Shown here: piece after piece, positions 12,965-25,888 of the stretch | Position numbering within the stretch: the stretch's first letter is position 1 | Layout: each line of letters begins with the position of its first letter | Assembly: GCA_951799425.1 (NCBI GenBank) | Contig: OX637397.1 | Coordinates: forward strand, 4,393,001-4,457,000 | Reading direction: 5' to 3' | DNA from: Ilex aquifolium | Lineage: Eukaryota > Streptophyta > Magnoliopsida > Aquifoliales > Aquifoliaceae | Length of the DNA: 64,000 bases | Program-made: the position numbers and the translations under genes | The notes under the pieces: generated by a model | Databases searched by the model: none | What the model saw: the letters and a program-made list of their open reading frames with translations, nothing else | What the model was told of the DNA's origin: nothing

Positions 12965-14467
12965 TAGGAATATTGAAATTTTGTAAATATTTCGCATTTC
13001 TACTCGATTTTTTGTGGAGTACCAAAAAACCTTCCGTTGTCCTACCCGATTCTTTGGGGTAGCCGATCAGTAGAGACGGGTATAATAGGGTAGGGTCAGA
13101 ATTTGCGGGTAATCAAAAATTTGAACACCTCTAAAATTCACCATGTTTGGATTGGGGATGGACCATACGTATTGAATGGTGGACATATATGAGGATATCT
13201 ATATAAACCTGTGCGGGGATGGACTGAAACTTATCCCTACCTCGCCCCGCTAAATCCGTTAGATTTATACATAACAAAAAAAGTTTATTGTGTCTTATTA
13301 GATTATGCCCTTTTAGCCTTCCTTATCTTATGATTTCTTTGTTTTTTGTTTTGATCATATCATGTGATACACACATACAACTTGTACTTTAATTGTTATG
13401 ATTTTGTTTTAAATTTTTTTCTTAAAATTACATAAATTAATTGTTATTGGCGAGGCCAAGGGGGGCGCGGCCGAGGTGAAGGCGAGGACGAGTAGGGGGC
13501 AGGGATTTGAATTTACTCCGGGAGAGGGAATGAGAATTAAAACTTGCCCCGTTAATAAGGTGGAGAAGGGATGGATGAACCTTTTTTAAGAGGGTACAGA
13601 GGTGGAGACTACTCAACCCTTTGCCCCAGCCCCAATTCACTGTCATTCCTAGTTATATTATGGAGATTTCACATAGTATGATTTTAGGTTCGTATGGAGT
13701 ACTAATACATTTATACTTAACTTGTTTATTTAATTGTGCCAGATATTTTAATATTAAACTAACCTATTTATCATTTTTGTTTTGTTCGGATTTATATACA
13801 TAACTCGCAAATTAAGGATATGTTTGATAAGTGTTTTTGTTTGATATTTTTCCAACAAAATAATCAAAAACGAGTTTGATATTTGTTTTTGTTTTTTTTT
13901 TCCATCTAAGTAGTTTTGAAAACAAGCTCAAAATTTGGAAACAAAAAATTCATGTTCGCAAAAACAAAAAAATGTGAGACTTTTTGCTGGGAGTTTAATG
14001 ATATCTCTAAAAACTCAATACTTAAATCTTGTTCCACAAGTTAAAGATCGCCAATCATACACTCAATCCCTATATTATTGAAATCAAGTAGAAAAATCTT
14101 CTAAATGTCCAAAGATTCACATAAAAAACTTATCAAAAAATAATAATTAAAAAATTAGATTATTTTTTATACACTGTTTGATAAACAAGTTTGTCATGTC
14201 AAAACCAATTTTATTCTTCTTTGCCCCCAACTCAAATGCTATTTTTTGAAATTAAACATTTACTCTTCATCTAATAAAAATGTGTCATCTCTAAAATTTT
14301 TCATTTATTATTTTTTTGCTATTTTATTATTATTATTTTAATCAATATTTATAATTTTACAAATCATAACCAATTATTACAAATCAATTTTGACAAGTCT
14401 TTTTCGAACTTTTAAAAACTTTTGGCATTGTACTTCCCTTTCAGTTAGTAGGTACCAAATCAACAGA
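12965..14467. other. Intergenic DNA, no gene seen
   Basis: AT-rich, with a short GC-rich patch at 13450-13500 on which short frames occur by chance. No domain, splice structure or RNA gene recognised. Confidence 0.5.
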
Positions 14468-14476
14468 ATTAAAGAA

Positions 14477-14996
14477 GGGCTAATATCATTTTATACCCTG
14501 AAAGATCTTTTAATTTTTAATTTATATCCTTCAATATTAAAAGTTTTAATTTGTACCATCAATGTAATGAATTGATAGTAAAATGGACTTTACCCAAACT
14601 ATCGTTCAGTTTTTTGTCATAAATTGAAGCACGTGAGTTCCAAGTGTTTCGGACATGAGTTTATCTGTAAATTCACAGACTATTAGTTCCTTATGAGAGT
14701 TACACGTGATAGGATTAGTCTCTATTTAATAAAGAAACCATATTTTCGATACACAAAATAATACCAAATTGATTACAGATAAAAATCTACAGTGATGGAC
14801 ATACTTCATTCTCATGTCCGAAACACTTGCATTTCACGTGCTTTAATTTATGATAAAAAAAAACTGAATGATAGTCTATGTCAGGTCTACATTACTATAA
14901 ATTCATAATATTGAGTGTACAAAGTGAGAGTTTTAATATTTGAAGGTGTAAATTGAGAATCAAAATATTTTTTAGGGTTTAAAGTGAGATTAGCCC
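14477..14996. mobile_element. Mutator-like long-TIR (foldback) element, 520 bp
   Basis: Most of each half is an inverted copy of the other. The left half starts GGGCTAATATCATTTTATACC and the right half, reverse-complemented, GGGCTAATCTCACTTTAAACC. The similarity continues inward through GTTCAGTTTTTT and the TGTTTCGGACATGAG motifs for about 200 bp. It is flanked by the perfect 9-bp duplication ATTAAAGAA (14468-14476 and 14997-15005), typical of Mutator-like elements. Its right end is about 85 bp upstream of the ATP sulfurylase TATA box. Confidence 0.85.
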
Positions 14997-15081
14997 ATTA
15001 AAGAATAGCCCATTTTATATTAAAAGAAAAAAAAAACAGTGTCCAGGTTCATCCTCCCAAACTCCACCCCAACTCGTCCCC

Positions 15082-15088
15082 TATAAAA
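15082..15088 (+). promoter_or_regulatory. Probable TATA box of the ATP sulfurylase gene
   Basis: TATAAAA occurs about 230 bp upstream of the ATP sulfurylase start codon. It is followed by a CT- and CA-rich leader (15150-15300) of the kind common in plant 5' UTRs. No other TATA-like motif is better placed. The transcription start is inferred, not observed. Confidence 0.55.
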
Positions 15089-15315
15089 TCCAACATTAAT
15101 CCAATCCAGAACTCCAACTCAGGAATCCACTGCTCAGGATAACCACATTCCTCTCTCTCTCTCTCACACACACACACAGATTCAGCATGGGCCATCGTAA
15201 ATTCTTTATTTCATAAATGCCCCTCTCTCTGTCTCCCCCTCTCTATATTTTATAACTTCCAAACCACCACCTTAAACAAAAGCACAGAGAGAGACGTTCA
15301 CAGTCTGCACCTCCA

Positions 15316-18300
15316 ATGGCGACCATGGCCGCCCTTTTCATCAAAACTCCAAACCCATCTCGTTCCTTTCCCAAAACCCATTTCACCTCACCCTTCAATC
15401 TCTCTATTTCTTCTGTCGCACAGCCAAAAACCCACTCCAGAACTCGAATTTCTTGCGGGTTGATCGACCCGGATGGTGGCAAACTCGTTGAGCTCGTCGT
15501 TGATGAGTCCCAGAAGGACATCAAGAAGAGACAAGCTTTGTCTTTGCCCCAAATCAAGCTCTCAAAGATCGATCTTCAGTGGGTCCATGTGCTCAGTGAA
15601 GGTTGGGCTAGCCCTTTGAAAGGGTTCATGAGAGAGTCTCAGTTCCTCCAAACACTTCATTTTAACTCGATACGACTTGAAGACGGTTCATTCGTCAACA
15701 TGTCGGTGCCAATCGTGCTCGCCATCGATGACTCGCAGAAGAATCAGATTGGTGGGTCGACCAGTGTTGCTCTCGTTGATTCTAAAGATAATCCTGTTGC
15801 AATTTTGAGCGGGTAAGGGCATTTTGAATTCTACTTTGATTTGCAAGTTTATATACCTGAAGTTTGTTTGTAGTTATCTATGCGGATGTTGTGTTCTTTA
15901 AATTGTAATAATTGTAATCAACAACTTAACTTAACAAAGCCTTAATCCCACCTATTTGGGGTCGACTACATCAATCCTCTTCCTCCATTGCGAGGATCAT
16001 ATGTTACGTTACACCATAAGTTATCATATTTACTATTTCATTCACTGTTATTTTAGGCCTGATATGTATCAAATCACTGTTCTTTATTGGTGCATTGATT
16101 AGGTCTTCTATAAATATGTCTAAACCATTTAAGTGGATTTTTTCTTAATTAGTCTCCTATTGGTCATACTTCTGCTGATTTATGAATATACTCATTTCTA
16201 ATTCTATCTTTACCGTACATCCATCTTTAAATTGTAATAACTGTATTGCTATTTAAGTTATTAAATATAATTTTGCTTCCATTGGTTTAAAAATGTGAAA
16301 GGGAAACAAAGTTTAGTTATTATCTAGGTGGATGTTATGTTCTTTAAATCATAACGGCTGCCTCTGAGCTGATGAAATTTGTGTTTTTGAATGCAATATT
16401 ACGACTAACCTTTGATGAAGCTCAAAATGTTTTTGGTCTGATAACTTCTTTGATAATTTATTTTAGATGTTGTTTCGCGGAAATAATGAAACATATAGTG
16501 TCTTGTTATGAATTCAAAGTAGTCAAGTGAATAAGAGAAATGACAATGGGCCAAAGGTCCTCAGTCTGTGATTGATGATGTTTTACAAAGGCTATGATTG
16601 AGCTGACTGTTTTTTGTCTACAGTAATGTACTTTTGTGAGTGCAATTGTGGTGATTTTATGATCCTTCCCTGAATTTGTTGATGTTGATTTTATGTTGGT
16701 AATTTGTACAACAAAAGTGTGATAACTTTTTTAATTCAATTGACCGACATAGTTTGTAAAACTTCGTGTTTTGACGAAGGTTTCGTGTACACTGCTCTAA
16801 CCCTGAATGAGGGTGTTGGGTGAGATAGTGAGATTTATGTTTTGTTTATAGTTTCCAAGGTTCCACGTTGCTTACAAATTGGTCAAGCAGTCCAATCATA
16901 AATTTAAGATTGTAGTTTGAAAACACTCTTCAACTCAACATTTTCATGGACTAAGTATGGCCTCGTGACGTCTGTGGACATGTCATCGCAGCTGGACTTT
17001 GACTGTGAATGACTTGATAAATCACTACGGTTAATATAAATTGTTGAAGCTGATAGTCATTGCTGATGAATGAAAAGGACATTATATAGGCCTGTCTTAT
17101 TAAAAAATTGGTTTGCCGTAATAAAATTTGGATAACATTCTTTTGGGGCCATTAAGAATTTTTTAGTCGTTATATTGATTTTCCTGGGAAAATATAAGAA
17201 TTAAGATTGGTTAAGTTTGGGGAAAGAAGTCAACTTTCGATTGGTGTTAATTGATACGGGTATTCTTCTGCATGTATCAGATATTAGTATTCTTTTTGCA
17301 TCTATCCGACAAAGGGCAACTTGGGAGAGTGTCTAACCTGTTTTTACTGTTTGAGAATGTAAAAAATAACGATTTTCATGTTGATTTATGTATGGAAACC
17401 CTGTTTCACCCATGCTGTGGGAACCTAACGTAGCATTGTTAAATCTGATTATTTCTTCTTCTACAAGAACTGGTTCAGATATCCACTTTTAAAATTGTAT
17501 ACATGCTTTTCTTACTTTGCATTGAAGGCAAACTGGAAAAGTGATAATTGTTGAGAGGATGTCTCTATTTTGTTGCTCTTCTCAGGACGGTTATTGCTGA
17601 ATACTCGCAAAGTCTCTTCCATGATACAGTTTGTATGTTTGGAAATTTTTGTGGCTTATGACAGATCTTGATTTATGAAACAATGCAGATTGCAATATTG
17701 AGTTGAGATTATCGTAAAGGCTTTTTCATGTTTTTTGTATTATTTTCGGAAATTTTCAACTCCTTCATCATCCTCTCACCTCGATGTGCACTATCTTGTT
17801 AAAACATTGTTTCCTAGTTGCCAAAGGTTGCTTAAAAATTAATTGTGTGACAGTATCTGACAAGTGCATATGAATGGCAAACCACAGAGGAGTGACTTGA
17901 TGGTCACCATGGAGTGTCCAGGTGAAGTCATGCTTCATGGCAAGTGCTCAGCTGGTTGCTTAGAATAGTCAATTTGCTTAATTGTTGCATAATAGGTGGT
18001 TTTTACTAATTGGAGGAAAACATTTTGCCCATTGGCCCTTGTATGTTTTCTAGAACATTTTTCCATAATTCGTTTTCAATTCTTTAGATCAATGACTTGC
18101 CAAAAGTTTCTCTCACCTTTTGCTTTGTGCATTGGGCATTATAGCATTGAAATCTACAAGCATGTCAAGGAAGAAAGAATTGCAAGAACTTGGGGTACCA
18201 TTGCCCCTGGTCTACCTTATGTCGAGCAAGCAATAACAAATGCTGGAAACTGGCTGATTGGAGGTGATCTGGAGGTTATAGAACCAATCAAGTACCATGA

Positions 18301-19659
18301 TGGCCTCGATCGGTTCCGACTGTCCCCAGCAGAACTCCGTGAGGAATTCATGAGGCGGAAAGCAGACGCAGTGTTTGCTTTCCAGCTGAGGAATCCTGTG
18401 CACAATGGCCATGCTCTGCTGATGACTGACACGCGTCGTCGACTTCTTGAAATGGGCTACAATAACCCTGTCCTCTTGCTTCATCCACTGGGAGGCTACA
18501 CAAAGGCCGATGATGTTCCACTTAGTTGGCGAATGAAGCAACATGAGAAGGTTCGTATACTCTTTTTCTGATGTTTACCTCATTGCATTTTGTTGGGGTA
18601 TGCCCACTATCCTCACCATGGGGATGCTGGAAGTAGAGTAGTCACATGTCTCCTATACTTCCATGTTGCGTACTGTGATAACTGTCTGTCTCTCTCTCTC
18701 AAAAATACAAAAAATAAGGAACATAAATGATTGAAAATCATCAAAAGTGCATATTCTTGTTAGTGAAGAAAACGCACTGCTCCAGAGTTTGGAAATTGGA
18801 CCCCAACCTTTTACTGAGAAATACTTCCCATCTCCAAAGCACACTATGTACAATTGCCTCATGACCTCGCTGATTTTCTTTCATGATGGAACTGTTTCCT
18901 CAGGTGCTCGAAGATGGTGTTCTTGATCCAGAGACTACAGTGGTTTCTATATTCCCTTCTCCCATGCACTATGCTGGACCAACGGAGGTGCAGTGGCATG
19001 CAAAGGCTCGGATAAATGCAGGTGCAAACTTTTACATTGTCGGACGGGACCCAGCTGGAATGAGCCATCCGGTGGAGAAAAGAGATCTATATGATGCTGA
19101 TCATGGGAAAAAGGTACTGAGCATGGCTCCTGGATTGGAGCGGTTAAACATACTCCCTTTCAAGGTATACAAACCACCCTTGTTGCAATGATGATTTCTT
19201 TCGTTATATTTTTGGTGAAACTTCAAGTATCTAACAGGTCTCTGTATAACTGCAGGTGGCTGCATATGATAAGACTCAGAGCAAAATGGCATTTTTCGAT
19301 CCATCAAGGCCTGAAGATTTTCTCTTTATCTCAGGGACCAAGGTATCTTTTCAACAGAGTACGCATAGATTCTTTGAATAATAAGAAGAGAAAGTTGCAC
19401 GAAACAGTTTAAAAGAAACAAGAAAACTGGAGGGAAAAATGCATTACATTCAGGTTTTATAGATTTTATTTTTGTTTCTGTTGGTGTGTGTTCTAGCTGA
19501 ATACTTGCATTTGTCTTGCAGATGCGAACTCTTGCGAAGAACGGGGAAAACCCTCCTGATGGATTTATGTGCCCTGGTGGTTGGCAAGTCTTGGTGGAAT
19601 ACTATGATAGTTTGGCTCCCTCTGAGAATGGCAAAGTTCCTGAACCTGTCCCAGCATAA
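15316..19659 (+). CDS. APS: ATP sulfurylase, plastid type (five exons)
   Basis: Catalyses ATP + sulfate to adenosine 5'-phosphosulfate + PPi, the entry step of sulfate assimilation. Exons that splice in frame at GT-AG borders: 15316-15812, 18145-18550, 18904-19164, 19256-19342 and 19522-19659, giving 462 residues, close to Arabidopsis APS1 (463). Residues 1 to about 50 are rich in Ser, Thr, Pro and Lys and poor in acids, as in a plastid transit peptide. The mature part shows the family motifs [10 protein letters not shown] (nucleotide-binding HxGH), HPLGG and GRDPAGM, and ends GFMCPGGW...PEPVPA. Intron 1 is unusually long (2.3 kb). Plants have several APS paralogues and I cannot say which this is. 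No frame breaks; it appears functional. Expression is probably limited by miR395 (see 15640). Confidence 0.96.
15640..15660 (+). promoter_or_regulatory. miR395 target site within the ATP sulfurylase coding region
   Basis: The 21 bases from CAGTTCCTCC to AACACTTCAT, encoding QFLQTLHF, match the known miR395 site in Arabidopsis APS1/3/4 except for the first base (C for G), as remembered. They pair with the miR395 sequence with few mismatches, none in the seed-facing or cleavage-centre segment apart from a probable G:U pair. miR395 is induced by sulfur starvation and cleaves APS and SULTR2;1 transcripts. Pairing was judged by eye. Confidence 0.85.
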
Positions 19660-22137
19660 ACATATTGGCAGCATGGAGATGTAATCCCATTAGTTTGGGA
19701 GAAACCTTAAGATTTACTATTCTCCAATGTACAACTGGTTCCATTATGTTAAAAATTCTCTTTCCAGCTCTCCAATAAATTCTGAGGCACTGGTACAGAG
19801 ACAAAAAACTGGGCCTCGATTTGTAATTAGAGTGCCAAAGCTGGCATTTCAAAGCTGTGCACTTGTGTATGTGTGCACATTGTATCATAGTACCCCTTGT
19901 GTTTATATGAATGAAATTCATTGTGGTTTGCCTCTTTTCATGCTGTGTTTCAAAGAAGTGTTAGCTATGGTAGTTCAAGCCTCACTCTGTCTTCCGAAAC
20001 AAGTACTTCTTGTGGAATGCATTGATAGTTTGCTGTATATGAGATTATTGTTCGTTGGTCTTTGCCCATCCGAAAGTGTCGGGGCGTTGCATTTACACAC
20101 ATAAATAGCACATTGCGCATCTTAGCAGTATTCTGTTTTTGTTCATGTTGGTCTCAAGGCTCATGAGCACACCATGGGACAATAGATTTTGAGGTGCTTT
20201 ATTGCTTATATATTTTTCAAGCAAAGATGCAACTAAGGTATCTTCCAACTTTCTTTTGTGCGCCATGTTGAGGAATAAGGGCATCTAGCAATGTACATCC
20301 CATCTCACTTACATATATGGGAAGGTACTGCTGGGCTAACCCAGAAATTTTAGTGGTTGGACCGCATTTTGGCCCATGGGCAAAAAAATTGTCCAATTAT
20401 GCTCCGGACTTGGGCCAAAAGTCCTGACCCGCAGCTTGGCTTGGTTTGTCCCTCAGCAATAGTTTTTATAAGTCAATTATTTTTATTGAATTTATATTTT
20501 ATTTTTTCAAGCATACAATCTTTTGAAAAGGTTTCATATGGGTTGGTGCTTGGGCTAAGAGCCTAGGAGAATGACCTAGGGATTGGGCCAAGATCGATTC
20601 GAGTCAAGAAGAGTTTGGCCTCCATGCTGCATTTTTATCAGTTGGCCCAGCCCGGCCCAACCCAAACATGCCCTCATTCTCTATTTTTTAAAACTTATTT
20701 ACTGACTAGGGTTGGTTAGGAAAAGCTGGGAAAGAATCTGCACCAGATAGATGCAATTTGCTACAATCATTTCAAGTGCCAATTTTATAGTAAAGGTTGG
20801 TGTAGTGCACTGCCACTAACTCTTCTTTCCATTCCTTTCATTCATAAAAGGTAACAGAAGGGCCCAACATGTTAACTTTATAGCATGTACAAAGGTAGGA
20901 AGTACCAAAAGAAATAATAGCTATAATTAGTTTAGCATTAAAGAAACACAGTTCTAGCCACCCGGAATCTAAAGTAAGCTTTAACACCAAGTAATCTTGG
21001 ACAATAGTCCCACCTGTTCACAGAAAGGGGGGGAACAATAAAGGAATTAGCCTAGTGTATGACTTTTGCACCATTGTAGCGTTTGACCAAAGTCAGACGT
21101 ACACAATTCTAATCTTGTGTGCGGAGAGGTTGTTTCTACGACCTACATGTTCACAAGGCCTAACATAAACCATTATTCACATACCCATGACAGACTAGGA
21201 CAGTTTGCTATGCAGATGTATATCTGGCTCCACCTCTCGATGGATTCAACAATGGAGATTTGATCATCTGAATCATACAGTTCCAATACTGATATATGGT
21301 TTATGTACTGGACTTTACAAGTTTATCCAAATCATAAATGCCATTCATTCATTAGATTAGCTTGGTGGCCTGATGAACCCTGTAGGCCCTTCCAACTTTA
21401 CCTCTTTCTGCAAGTGGACATTTGGATCCTATACTGGAGAGAGAGAGTGTAAAAAATGGAACTCCCTTTTTTCAAAATTCATTGATGTGCCCCTATGGTT
21501 TCATTGGAAACAAACTCATTAGAGCTATGAAGAAAAGGGGAAATGGTTTTAACACGTTTCAAGAGCCAATGAAAAAGTGTCACAGACAAATATATTCTAC
21601 TGACCTTTAGAATATTTGTGATTAAGAGGCTAGCAAAACATAATCATATAAGGAGGATGCTGATAGGATGCACTGAGGCATCGTGTCACCGACAGTGATC
21701 TTTAACTTAGCTAACAATTGTCACCAAGACTCTAAAATCCATGAACACAGATTGTTCCACATCAGAATTGGACTTTGGAGAAGTATATAAGAATGTTAAC
21801 TTACTGTAGACTTTTTTGTGGTTCATCAGTTTAGGCTTTTTGGCTGGCCAATGGCCCGAATGAGGCTTATGCTTTAAGCAATTTGAGTGAAGTGGCCGTA
21901 TTAATCAAGTGCTAACACTCTGGCCGTGTCACTGAGATTAAGCTGTCCTCTAAAGTTTGTAGCAGTTGGCATGTGTATCATCATTAACATCATGGTATGC
22001 AGTTTTCAGATTTGTTGATTTTCGATTTGGACACCCTTTAGTGTTTCATATATTTCTGTTGAAAACAGTTGGTACCCATTGTAATCGACTATTAGAGAGA
22101 TCTATATGTGTACATCACAAATCCATTAATATTGCAG
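19660..22137 (+). other. ATP sulfurylase 3' UTR and intergenic DNA
   Basis: The ATP sulfurylase 3' UTR probably extends to about 19920, where an AATGAA-type signal occurs. From about 20330 to 20680 there is a GC-richer repeat with many GGCCCAA/TTGGGCC words, similar in style to the insertion in the first PR-10 intron. No gene is seen up to 22137, although a 5' UTR exon of the next gene is probably hidden in 21.7-22.1 kb. Confidence 0.5.
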
Positions 22138-22154
22138 GAATTGAGAATTTGAGC

Positions 22155-24787
22155 ATGGGGAATGAGATGGGAAACCGAAACGTATCAGGGATACAAGGTA
22201 TAGTAAGTGGAAGTATTTTTGAAGATTGTAGTTAGTTTTTATTTGAGTTTTGTGATTTGTTAGTATTTCTATTTGTGTAATGCAGAAGAGAGCACAGCAG
22301 TTGAAGCTCCCGAAAAAACTTCACAAGAAGCTGCTCCTACAAATGAAATGAAAGGAGAAAACCATATATTTCCTGAAGCTGAAGGCAAAGATTTTCATGA
22401 AAAAATTGCAGAATTGTCTTCTGATGAGCATTCTGGTACCAGACTTCCTCAAGTCGAAAACCAGAAATCGGGTGGAAGAGGTTAGTGATTCCTTCTTGTT
22501 GCAATGGATGATTGAATCCACTTACCTTTAACCTTTTGATAAATTGAACATTCTATGTTCACATTTTCTTTGGCTTTCGTCTGCAGAAGAAGCTGAGACT
22601 GAACTTAATCCTCCTCCTCAATCTTCAGAAGATCCAATAGAATCCCATGATGCAGCTAGTCAAGACAGTGAAATCCAGAGAGCTTCTTCACCCAAAGATG
22701 ATGGCAACCATGAGAAGTCACAAGGGTCAAATTTGTTGAACAATATGCTGGGAATAAGCGATCAACAGATTCAGGAAGAACTAATTATTGGAACAGGTTA
22801 GTTCTGTAAGTTTTTCTTATTTTTGTGAGATCTTAGTTCTTATTTGCCTCATGTACAATTTAATGTAATGCTTGGTATTCATTTATCAAATTTGTGGTGT
22901 TAGAATTGCTTAGACAAACAAAGATGATCTTAATAACTACAATTGCTAAAAACTGCAGCAGAGAAGGTAGAGACAAGTAGCTCAAATCGCAACTCAGAAT
23001 CTGCATCACTTGATGTAGAATCAAAGTCTGCCCAACATGTACCTGTTGCAAACCATACTGAACCGCCTGTAATAGACCACAGTGAATCGTCACTGAGCAG
23101 TGAGAAAATTCTAGGATCGAGTATATCATGCTTCAGTGAGGAGAATGTTCAGTTGCTTGACACTGAAGAAGCACAAAATCTAGCTGTAAGTGAATTTTTC
23201 GATGCCAAACTTTTGTCCCAACAAGAGAAACTTGTGGAAACAAGAATTTGTGAAGAAAAAAGTGAAATTTCTTGTGGAGTTGAGGGTGGAGGTGATTTGA
23301 GCAAAATAACACTGTCACCAACATTTTTCGTTGGTTTGGGAAACAACTGCAGTGTTCAGCTACCCCCTGAGATAAATTGCCGAACAGATGATTCCCCAAA
23401 TTCATTTTCAGAAGCTGTTCCACAGGCTAGTTCATTAGACCCTTTTCAAGAAGTTTCAGAAGCGCAAGAAAAATGTGTGGTTCTTATAGAAGATGCCAAA
23501 TTGATGAGGAATGGATCAGAAATTGGAGGGAACAAGGGTAAAACGGATCAAACTCAATTTTCTGATTGGGCAGCAAATGAATTGATGACTGAGGAGGCCA
23601 ATTCCTCGCAATCAGAAACGATAATGATTGGATATGATTGCCAAAAGAATGAAAAGGAAACTCTGGTTGTTTCCAATTCTTCTGTTATCGATAAGGTTCA
23701 TCAAATTGAGGAGGTAAAGGTGACTGAGAATGGAGACAAAGTCGGTTTAGATGATACCATACTGAATCCAGTTTCCGAGGAACTAGGCAAGGCTTCTGAA
23801 GAAATCACTGAGAGAATGTCTGAAATTGGAACAGGCCCAACCGAATTCACTGTTGCAGCTGACAGCCATGAAGAAGAAAGGCCAACGGAGAAAGAAATAA
23901 ATTCATGTTCGATGGGAGATGAAACAGAACATTGTATGCAGGAACAAGGTTTGGTCTCACCATCTCCTGCTTCTCCATTTAAGCCCCAGTATAAGAAAGA
24001 GGACACTTTAGTAGTATCTGAGGCTGCTGAAAACAGGACAGCGTCGGTTGCAGACTTGAACCAACAGGATTTTTCCGAACTCTTTCTCAACAAAGTCTCG
24101 ATTGATGATGCCAGGAATGCAACCAAACCAACTTTGGTCTCCACCACGGAAATGGAGAATTCAAAACCTGGGAAAGAACTTGGACAGAATGTCCAAAAAA
24201 CTTTGGTGAAAATTATAGAAACTGAAACTCCAGCAATACAGTCCAATGAACAATGTGCTAACGGCGAAAAATCTGCATTTTCATTTAGAAGTTTTGAAGC
24301 GCGAGAAATCATGGGAAGGCTCAGTACTGAAGCAAATCCAGAGAACCAGAGTAATCAGGTTGAACTAAAGAAATCTCCAAGCTTCCATTTTGATCTCTCC
24401 CTCGGAACAAGGTCAGAAGAATCTGATCAAACTCCACTTCTCCATCATGACAAAATTGCAACCCAAAGTTCATCAAGCCGCGTTGAAATGAGGTCTCAAA
24501 TCCCAACACCACAAACTGGATATGCTCGAGACCTCATACAGTACAAGACAGTGGAAGAGAAGACCATAAGGATGGAAAGAAGTGATTCGGAGAATTCAAG
24601 AGGTTCATTTCTAAGCTTGTTGAAGAAAGAGGACAAAACCAATGTAGTAGTCACAGTACAGGCACAAGAAAGCTGTGTCAGTGACAAGCAGGAAGTGAAT
24701 GTAACTTCACCAAAGGGGAGTGGGAAGCGCAAGCCCCGGGCTTCACTCTTCAGCACTTGCATCTGTTGTGCAGCATCAATCCATTGA
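22155..24787 (+). CDS. Acidic low-complexity protein of unknown function (five coding exons)
   Basis: Exons 22155-22197, 22286-22480, 22587-22796 and 22959-24787 join in frame, all phase 1 after each donor, giving 758 residues; a further 5' UTR exon is implied by a splice acceptor ending at 22137, 17 bp before the ATG. I do not recognise the family. The protein starts MGNEMGNRN (Gly2 could be N-myristoylated). The long middle is rich in Glu, Ser, Thr, Asp and Asn without a globular domain. The C-terminal roughly 170 residues look more ordered and conserved-like (EAREIMGRL, FHFDLSLGTR, TGYARDLIQYKTVEEKTIR, FLSLLKKE), ending in a basic KRKPR stretch and a Cys cluster (CICC) that could be palmitoylated. 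A membrane-peripheral location is inference. Exon 4 starts at a tandem CAGCAG acceptor. Confidence 0.85.
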
Positions 24788-25888
24788 AAGCATCAAGATA
24801 ATTTTAATTGAAAGTTTCATTCTTTATTTGATTTTGTTGGTTTTCCCGTGTGATTTGAGATTTCTGAGTTGGGAGTTTCCTTATCTTTAAGAGAGCATTT
24901 TGCCTAGTGAGTAATTGGTGAGCAACTTGGAGAGAGATTACAGAAAGAGTGAGCATACATTGCCAACTATATATGTTCATTATTTGCATTATTTTATATT
25001 TGTTTTTTCTTCTTTAGTCTCTTCAGTGTACTATTCTTTTGTGCGCATTGCTTGTTACTTTGAAGAAAGATCTGCAAGGTTGAAGAGTTAGAGGGAAAAT
25101 TTGTAATTTAGGTGGCTTTGCTGCCTTTGATTCAGTTGATGGTAATAGTTTCTTTATTTTTTCTATATACAATGAGATTGAAGCCTTAAGTTTTGATCTA
25201 CTAACTTAATTTCTGTTGTGTTTAAATGATAGAATTCATGATGCAAGACTCTAAAAGAAAATAAAGAGAGAGAGCAGAGACTCATCACCAAATTATATAA
25301 AAGATGATTATAACAAAACTGCTGAGAAGTTAGATGACTAACCCAAAGCAGCATTTTCAAGCATTTTAGAGTTTAGATAGAAGTTTTCATAGAGAGTTCC
25401 TCTTATTCTTTCAATAATAAATCTTTTCAAAGAGTTTCTCTTATTTTTCCTATAGATTCAAGTTTGCATGTGTTCTATACATGAAAAAATGATGATTTCT
25501 TTGTGCCATCATTACCGTTGCGTCACATACTACGAGTAGTTTCAATGCTACGTCATTCGGTTATCAAATGCTAAAATCTGACATAAAATAAAAAATCATC
25601 TTTAACGGTGTTTCATTTTTCATGTCAAATTTGGCACAAATGGCAAAAAAATCATCTCCAACGATATTGCATTTGCAATTCCGAATTTTGACACATGATT
25701 TGTTGTGATCATCTCAATCACATGCTCTTTAATCACGATAAACTTAAATGTCCTTTGACCACTCCAAAAGTTAATGCTGACACAGTAAAATCTGAACTTT
25801 TTGCAAGTTCTAGAATATATACCAAACTTTTCTTAACAACCATCTGAAGATATTCCAACACCTCAGTACGGTGAATATTTTTTTTATC
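24788..25888. other. 3' UTR and intergenic DNA
   Basis: The first roughly 250 bases probably form the 3' UTR of the acidic protein gene. The rest is AT-rich without a gene. Near 25580-25700 a short direct repeat (AAAATCATCT with TTTAACG or CCAACG) recurs, perhaps a decayed MITE. Confidence 0.45.

Noticed and set aside
12242-12968. A 12-14 bp target duplication for the 707-bp element
   Set aside because: Setting the element ends at TAG...CTA gives a clean 8-bp TATAAGAG duplication; the extra identity comes from the terminal bases and chance.
17996-18571. A 191-codon frame starting before ATP sulfurylase exon 2
   Set aside because: Only 18145-18550 matches the protein; the parts before and after are intron sequence read through splice sites.
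23701-24312. 203-codon frame on the minus strand
   Set aside because: It is antisense to the long coding exon of the acidic protein; serine-rich composition mirrors the sense Glu/Thr codons.
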